Origin: Eonycteris spelaea
Taxonomy: Eukaryota > Chordata > Mammalia > Chiroptera > Pteropodidae
NCBI GenBank assembly: GCA_003508835.1
Contig: PUFA01000181.1
Span: forward strand, 558,001-622,000
Direction: 5' to 3'
DNA: 64,000 nucleotides
Shown: positions 58,200-64,000 of the stretch, piece by piece
How the letters are laid out: the number at the start of each line of letters is the position of its first letter
Position numbering within the stretch: the stretch's first letter is position 1
Made by a program: the position numbers and the translations under genes
Notes under the pieces: model-generated
Databases searched by the model: none
Told to the model about the DNA's origin: nothing
Seen by the model: only the letters and a program-made list of their open reading frames with translations

Positions 58200-59880
58200 T
58201 CCAGTCCAAGCAATTAGCAAAAATTGGTCCAAAAGCAATAAAACTCATAGAGTACTAGCAAAGAACACAAAATAACCCCTATAGGAATTCCTCCAAAGCC
58301 TAGAGAATGAGCAAGAGCCTGCCCCCTAAAGAAACAAATAAATAAGCAAATATCATGACAGAGAAATGGCAGATACAATCAATGAGAAAAACTTCCCCCT
58401 GGATTTACAGACAAAAGGACAAGTTGAAAAAAAAATGCTTCAATTTATGAAACATGAAAGTTAACTTAAAATAAATATGTTTAAAGTGTTCAAATACGTA
58501 AAGGAAGAAATAGAATCCATATGATAAATGAGATATTGGAGGAAAAGTAGGTTTGTAAAAGAATCAAATAGAAATCCTGGAAATTAGAAACTTGTAGAGA
58601 TTAGGTTTTTTAAACAAAATTTAATAAAGTTATTAAACAGTTAACTAGATTCTGCTATAAATTAATAAATGGAAGACAAATATGAGGAAATCATTCAAAA
58701 TGTGGTACAAAAGGGTAAGGAAATAGGAAATAAGAAAGAGAATAAAAGACATGATGTATAGAAGTTCAAAGGAGAACAAGATAACAATAATGGAAGAGAG
58801 GCAGTATACAAACAAACAGATTATGATGGAGAAATTTCCCGAACTTTTCCCGAACATAAGTTTGCCAAATGAACAAGCACAAGTCCCAAATACAATTCGA
58901 AAAACAAAGTCCATATTTAACACATCCTGTGGAATTGCAGAGCATCAAAGATGAATAGAAAATCTTAAAAGCTACTAAATAGAACAGATTACCTATGTAG
59001 GAAAAATATTCAGACACATACTGGATTGCTCATCATTGATGAAGTTTCCAGAAAACAATGGCATAATATTATGAAAGTGTTATGAGAGAAATAACTATCA
59101 GTCAAGAATTTTATTTCTAGCTATACTTCTCTACAAAAATAAGGGTGAAAAATTGCTCTATTATCCTCTGCAAGGACTTCCACATGGGCTGTCTCATCCC
59201 TGCACTGTCCCATACATACAGCTGAGGCAGAGGTGGAACAAGCCCAGATGTTCTAGAAGGGGCTGAATGTCCCCATGATTCCCTAAAAGAAAGGGTTTTT
59301 CCTTCCTTCACTTGATGTGTGTCCACAGAAGTCTCTCTTGCTGGCCGCAGTTGGGCCACTAAAAGTCTGGACAGCTGCTGTGATTTCAGATGGTGAAGCA
59401 TGAAACGCATATTCTGTACTCCTTTCTGTGGTGGCTGAGGACCATGTGTGTGACTGACACATGCACAAAAGGCCCATGAATGAATCATTAATAAAGGCTT
59501 GTGAAATTGCAAAAAGCAAACAACAACAACAAAAAAAGGTGAACTAAGTGGTTTTCAGACATATAAAGATTTAGAAAGTTTATTAAATTTAGAAATCTGC
59601 TGAATGAACTGTTAAAGGATTACTTTAGTAAGAAAGAAGACAAATCCAGAAGGAAGGAGTGAAATGAGAGGAATAATAAATAAATAAATTGGTAAATTTA
59701 AATAAGTATTAGTTACTAAAAAAGTAAAATAAAATAATAAAGAACCAAACAGTAACATAGAAGATGGGAATCAATGTTCAGAATTAGGTCTTTATCGACT
59801 CAGAAGGACAGAGAAACTAGATATTTAAGATTAAAGTATAAATTCTAAATACTAGAAATAGAATGTATACTTTTCCAACC
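58200..59880 (+). mobile_element. Old L1M/HAL1-like LINE, interrupted
   Basis: A-rich LINE sequence: AGAAATTTCCCGAACTTTTCC, GTCAAGAATTTTATTTCTAGC, and after an interruption at about 59160-59540, GGATTACTTTAGTAAGAAAG. No open ORF. Confidence 0.7.
59155..59540 (+). pseudogene. Probable processed retrocopy (3' UTR piece) inserted in the LINE
   Basis: Sequence of ordinary base composition interrupts AT-rich LINE DNA. It ends with AATAAAGGCTTGTGAAATTGC followed by an A-rich tail, i.e. a polyadenylation signal then poly-A. Similar short sequence (AAGGGTGAA / AAAGGTGAA) lies on both sides, a decayed candidate target duplication. The source gene is not recognised and no coding sequence is evident. 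Confidence 0.55.
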
Positions 59881-59899
59881 AGTGGAGAGAAAAAAAAGA

Positions 59900-61527
59900 T
59901 AATTAAAAATCTCAGTCAGTACTACCAATGAAATAGAATCATATCAAAAACCTCCCAAAAAGCAAAAGTCCTGGACCAGATGGCTTCATAGGCAAATTTT
60001 ACCAAACATTCAAAGGAGAATTATCGCCTAATCTTCTCAAACTATTCCAAAAATTCAAGAAGAGGGAAGGCTTCCTAACTCCATTTATGAGGACATCATT
60101 ACCTTGATTCCAAAACCGGCAAAGACATTACAAAAAATAAACTATAGACCAATATCTCTTATGAACATTAATGCAAAAATCCTCAACAAAATATTAGCAA
60201 ACTGAATTCAGCAATTTATTAAAAATATCATACACCATGATCAAGTTGGATTTATTCCTGGGATGCAATGTTGGTTCAATATCTGCAAATCAATTAATGT
60301 GATACACCATATTAACAAATCGAAAGATAAAAACCATATGATCATATTAATAGATGCTGAAAAAGCATTCGACAAATCCAGCATCCATTTATGATAAAAA
60401 CTCTCAGCAAAGTGAGAATAGAGGGAACATACCTCAATATAATAAAGGTCATATATGACAAACCTACAGCTAACATCATACTCAATGAGGAAAGGCTAAA
60501 AGCATTTTCCTTAAGATCAGAAACACGACATGGATGCCCACTTTCACCACTCCCTTCAATTGTATTGGAAATCTTAGCCACAGAAATAAGACAAGAAAGA
60601 GAAATAAAGGGCATCCGAATTGGAAAGAAAGAAGTAAAACTCTCGTTATTTGCCGATGACATGATACTATATAGAGAGAACCTTAAAGGTTCCACCAAAA
60701 AAACTGTTAGAACTGATCAATGAATTCAGTAAAGTAGCAGGTTACAAAATAAATATTCAAAAATCAGTGGCATTTTTATACACCAATGATGAACTTCAGA
60801 AAGAGAAATTGTGAAAACAATCCATTTACAATTACGTTGAAAACTATAAAATACCTGGAATCAAATTAACCAAGAAAGTAGATCTGTTTCAGAAAATTAT
60901 GTCATTGAAAAAAGAAATTGAAGAAGATGCAAATAAATGGAAGCATATACCCTGTTCATGGGTAGGAAGAATCACATTGTTAAAATGGCCATACTACCCA
61001 AAGCAACCTATAGATTCAATGCAATCCCTATCAAAATACTAATGGCATTTTTCAGAGAGCTAGAACTAAATCCTAAAATTTATATGGAACCATAAAAAAC
61101 CCTGAATAGCCATGGCAATCTTGAGAAAGAAGAACAAAGTTGGAGGTATCACACTACCTGATATCAAACTATATTACAAGGCTGTAGTAATAAAAACAGC
61201 ATAGTACTAGCATAAAAACAGATACATTGATCAATGGAACAGAATAGAGAGTCCAGAAATAAATCCCCACCTATACACTCACTTAATATATGACAAAGGA
61301 GGTAAGAATATACAGTGGAGTAAAGACAGTCTCTTCAATAAATGGGGTTGGGAACATTGGACAGATATGCAAAAAAAAAGAAAAAGAAGAAGAAGAAGAA
61401 GAAGAAGAAGAAGAAGAAGAAGAAGAAGAAGAAGAAGAAGAAGAAGAAGAAGAAGAAGAGAAGAAGAAGAAGAAGAAGAAGAAGAAGAAGAAGAGAAGAA
61501 GAAGAAGAATGAAGAAGCAGAAGCAGT

Positions 61528-61569
<42 letters not shown>

Positions 61570-62870
61570 TAGACCACCTTCTTACACCGTGTACAAGAAT
61601 AGACTCAAAATGGATTAAAGACTTAAAGTAAGACCTGAAACCATAAAACTTCTAGAAGAAAACATAGGCAATAAACTCTCTGATATTACTAACAGGAATT
61701 TCTTTTCAGATATATCTCCTTGGGCAAGGGAAACAAAGGAAAAAATAAACAAATGAGACTACATTAACCTAAAAAGTTTTTGTACAGCAAAGGTAACCAC
61801 CAACAAAGCAAAAGACAACCGACTGTTTGAGAGAAGATATTCGCTAATGATACATCTGATAAGGGGTTAATATCCAGAATTTATAAAGAACTTATACAAC
61901 TCAACAACAAAAAAACAAACAATCCATTTAAAAAATGGCCAGAAGACCTGAACAGATACTTCTCCAAAGAGGAACTACAGATGGCTAACAGACATATGAA
62001 AAGATGCTCAAGGTCACTAATCATCAGAGAAAGGCAAATTAAAACCACAATGAGATATCACCTCACATCTGTCAGATTGGCTATCATCAATAAATCAAAA
62101 AACAGCAAGTGTTGGCGAGGATGCAGAGAAAAGGGAATCCTCATACATTGTTGGTAGGATTGCAAATGAGTACAGCGCTATGGAAAACAGTATGGAGGTT
62201 TCTCAAAAAACTAAAAATGGGTATACCTTTTGACCCAGCAATTGCACTTCTGGGTATTTATCCAAATAAAATCAAAACAATAATTTGTAAAGATCTATAC
62301 ACTCCAATATTCATGGCAGCACAATTTACAATAGTCAAGATATGGAAGTAACCTAAATGTCCATCAACAGATAATTGGATAAAGAAATTATGGTTCGTAT
62401 ATAAAATGGACTATTACTCAGCCATTAAAAAAAAATGAAATCCTACCATTTGCAATGACATGGATGGACTGAGAGGTTATTATGCTGAGTGAAATAAGTC
62501 AAACAGAGAAAGATAAATACCACATGATTTCACTTACATACAGTATCTAAAGAACAAAAAGAACAAACTATTCAAAAACAGACTCACAAATATAGTGGAC
62601 AATTTGGTGACAGACAGAGGGAGGCGAGCTGGGAGGCTGGGAGAATGGGGTGAAAGTTAAAGAAGTATAAATTAGTAGTTGATAGTTGGGCACGAAGATG
62701 GGGAGCACGGCACAGGGAATGCAGTTGGCATTAAAATGATGGCTAAGTGGAGGGCCAGGGCAGAGAGGGAGCAATTGGGGGAATCGTTTTATGAACATTA
62801 TAGATGTTTAACCAATCTCGGAAAGCAGGAGGAAAGGAAAGAAAGCACAGAAAATAATGATAAATAGAAG
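59900..62870 (+). mobile_element. L1 ORF2 reverse-transcriptase to 3' UTR, defective
   Basis: Contains the reverse transcriptase core with the FADDMILY motif (frame 60391-60723) and later the endings TTTGACCCAGCAATTGCACTTC and GGTTATTATGCTGAGTG. Frames are broken by many stops and a roughly 190-base microsatellite. The 5' part (ORF1, endonuclease) is missing. The 3' boundary is uncertain (62650-62870). Confidence 0.92.
61376..61570 (+). repeat. (GAA)n then (AGC)n microsatellite inside L1 ORF2
   Basis: About 45 GAA/AAG units with two phase slips, then about 18 AGC units, inserted where L1 normally has a short A-rich stretch before TAGACCAC. The acidic and basic homopolymer frames are artefacts. 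Confidence 0.97.
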
Positions 62871-62879
62871 ATGTAAAGA

Positions 62880-63440
62880 CTGTAAATTGTAGAATATTCT
62901 ATATTTTATAGTTCATAAAATGAGTGAACATGATCTACATGAAAGAACATGAACAGATTTCAAAAATATAATATTAAAGGATGAAAGCTATTTGGAGTGA
63001 CAATTTATATGTGTCATATACATGTACAGGCATACAATTTACATGTGCATTATTTATGTGCTTTTTAATTTTTATTTATTTATTTATTTATCTTTTTTTT
63101 ATTTATTTAGTTTTAGGTGAGGCAATGCTTGGTTGACCTCACAGATTGCAAGGACCTTGTCAGTTTACAATCCCTTATTTTTTATTTTTTACGCCTACCG
63201 ATTTATACGCTTTTTAAAACAAAACCTATACTTGTATTTGTGTAAGTATGTAGTAAAAATATACGAACATAGATGGGAAGCATATCTACCAATTTTAAGA
63301 AAGTGGTTGCTTCTAAGGAGTAGAAGAGGGGAGTAAGACTAGTGGAAAATACAAAGGGATCTTCAATATTATCTTCAAGTTTTATTTCAAAATTTTGAAG
63401 CAAATACAACAAAATGTTAGCTCTTGTTAATTCTGGCCAG
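62880..63440 (+). mobile_element. Old L1-like 3' sequence carrying the truncated SINE
   Basis: AT-rich sequence with L1M 3'-like phrases on both sides of the SINE at 63069-63200 (AAGTGGTTGCTTCTAAGGAG). Identification is weak. Confidence 0.45.
63069..63200 (-). mobile_element. 5'-truncated copy of the same SINE family
   Basis: On the minus strand this contains the tail of the element at 8522 (ATTGTAAACTGACAAGG, CTTGCAATCTGTGAGG, TTGCCTCACC) with a long A/T-rich 3' end. Only the last few bases of the 5S part remain (GGTAGGCGT). It is bounded by an imperfect 17-bp duplication (ATTTAT-RY-GCTTTTTAA) at 63052-63068 and 63201-63217, inside older L1-like sequence. Confidence 0.85.
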
Positions 63441-63444
63441 AAGG

Positions 63445-64000
63445 GCACAAGGTTTGAATGTTGGAGGCTACTAGGAAAGTTCTTCCTTACTCTTTAGAAA
63501 GCCACAGGAAGCTACTCTCTCTTTTTCTCCTGATGGATGAGAACAATTAAGTACACAGTCCTAACTGCTACTGGAAAAACTCCAACAATCATGAAAGCGA
63601 CCAGGCTCAGAATGAAGCGAACACTGAAGTCAGTAGAATAGAGATGGAAAAAACCCAGATCATTGAAACATCATTGCATCAATCAAGCTTGAAGTTTACC
63701 TTACTGCATTATTGCCTGTTAAGTGAACTAAATGATTTTCTTATCGTCTCAGCCAGTTTGCATTAGATTTTCTATTGCTTACTTGCCGACAAACTAATAC
63801 TAACTGATTCAATGGGGATGGAGAAGTGGGTATGTATAGAACTCTCAGGGAGGTAATATTAGCAAGATTCAAAGGTTGCATATGATGGTGAGAAAGGGAG
63901 AGGAGTCGAGATTGATTCTCAGATTTCTGGCTTGGTACTGGGTGGATGGTGGTGTCATCCTTGATAGAGGGAAATCCAGAGGAAGATCGAGTTGGGTATA
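63445..64000. other. Unique sequence to the window edge
   Basis: No gene, RNA or repeat recognised. Confidence 0.4.

Noticed and set aside
60391..60723. A working reverse transcriptase gene because of FADDMILY
   Set aside because: The L1 is 5'-truncated, has many stops and a microsatellite insertion; it cannot encode a full ORF2.
61290..61618. Glutamate/lysine- and arginine-rich open frames
   Set aside because: Pure translation of the GAA/AGC microsatellite inside an L1.
43370..64000. CRYBA1, expected by human synteny to the right of MYO18A
   Set aside because: No crystallin exon could be read on either strand; by human spacing it would lie beyond the window.
1..64000. CRISPR arrays, operons, attachment sites or origins
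   Set aside because: None seen and not expected in a mammalian nuclear sequence; the tandem repeats are microsatellites without spacers.

Overview
This window is vertebrate nuclear DNA, and specifically mammalian. It has spliced genes with GT/AG junctions, CpG islands, and many ancient mammalian repeats (MIR, L2, MER5/MER20-type hAT elements, decayed L1). The best lineage marker is a SINE with a 5S rRNA head at about 8522-8720, flanked by a 17-bp target duplication. A 5'-truncated relative with the same tail lies at about 63069-63200. SINEs of this design are known from Old World fruit bats (Pteropodidae). No Alu, B1/B2, Bov-tA, carnivore SINEC or microbat VES element was seen, and every L1 is broken. 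A pteropodid bat is therefore the best guess (inference).

Layout: the left half is the 5' end of MYO18A (unconventional myosin XVIIIA), transcribed on the minus strand. A CpG-island promoter and noncoding exon 1 lie near 34.17-34.35 kb and intron 1 spans 25464-34172. The first coding exon is 24384-25463; it encodes the KE-rich N-terminus and PDZ domain. Positions 1-24383 are the next intron. That intron holds a likely alternative promoter near 4.3-4.9 kb (GC box, exact MEF2 site, two phase-compatible donors) and a GC-rich element with a CTCF-like motif near 10.26 kb. The coding exon has a one-base deletion inside the PDZ region (24666-24670), which is either an assembly error or a real lesion.

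The right half (about 35-64 kb) is repeat-rich, intergenic-looking DNA. It contains one intact single-exon connexin coding region (42488-43369, minus, 293 aa) with all six extracellular-loop cysteines. As far as I recall, the matching human interval between MYO18A and CRYBA1 has no annotated connexin, so this is the most interesting gene here. CRYBA1 was not found in the window. Beyond the connexin there are L2, MIR and L1 copies, several nested insertions with visible target-site duplications, long microsatellites, and a probable processed retrocopy tail at about 59.16-59.54 kb.

The two genes are not functionally linked by anything visible: MYO18A acts at the Golgi/actin interface and connexins form intercellular channels. 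They are neighbours transcribed in the same direction. Repeat boundaries are by eye and should be read as plus or minus tens of bases.
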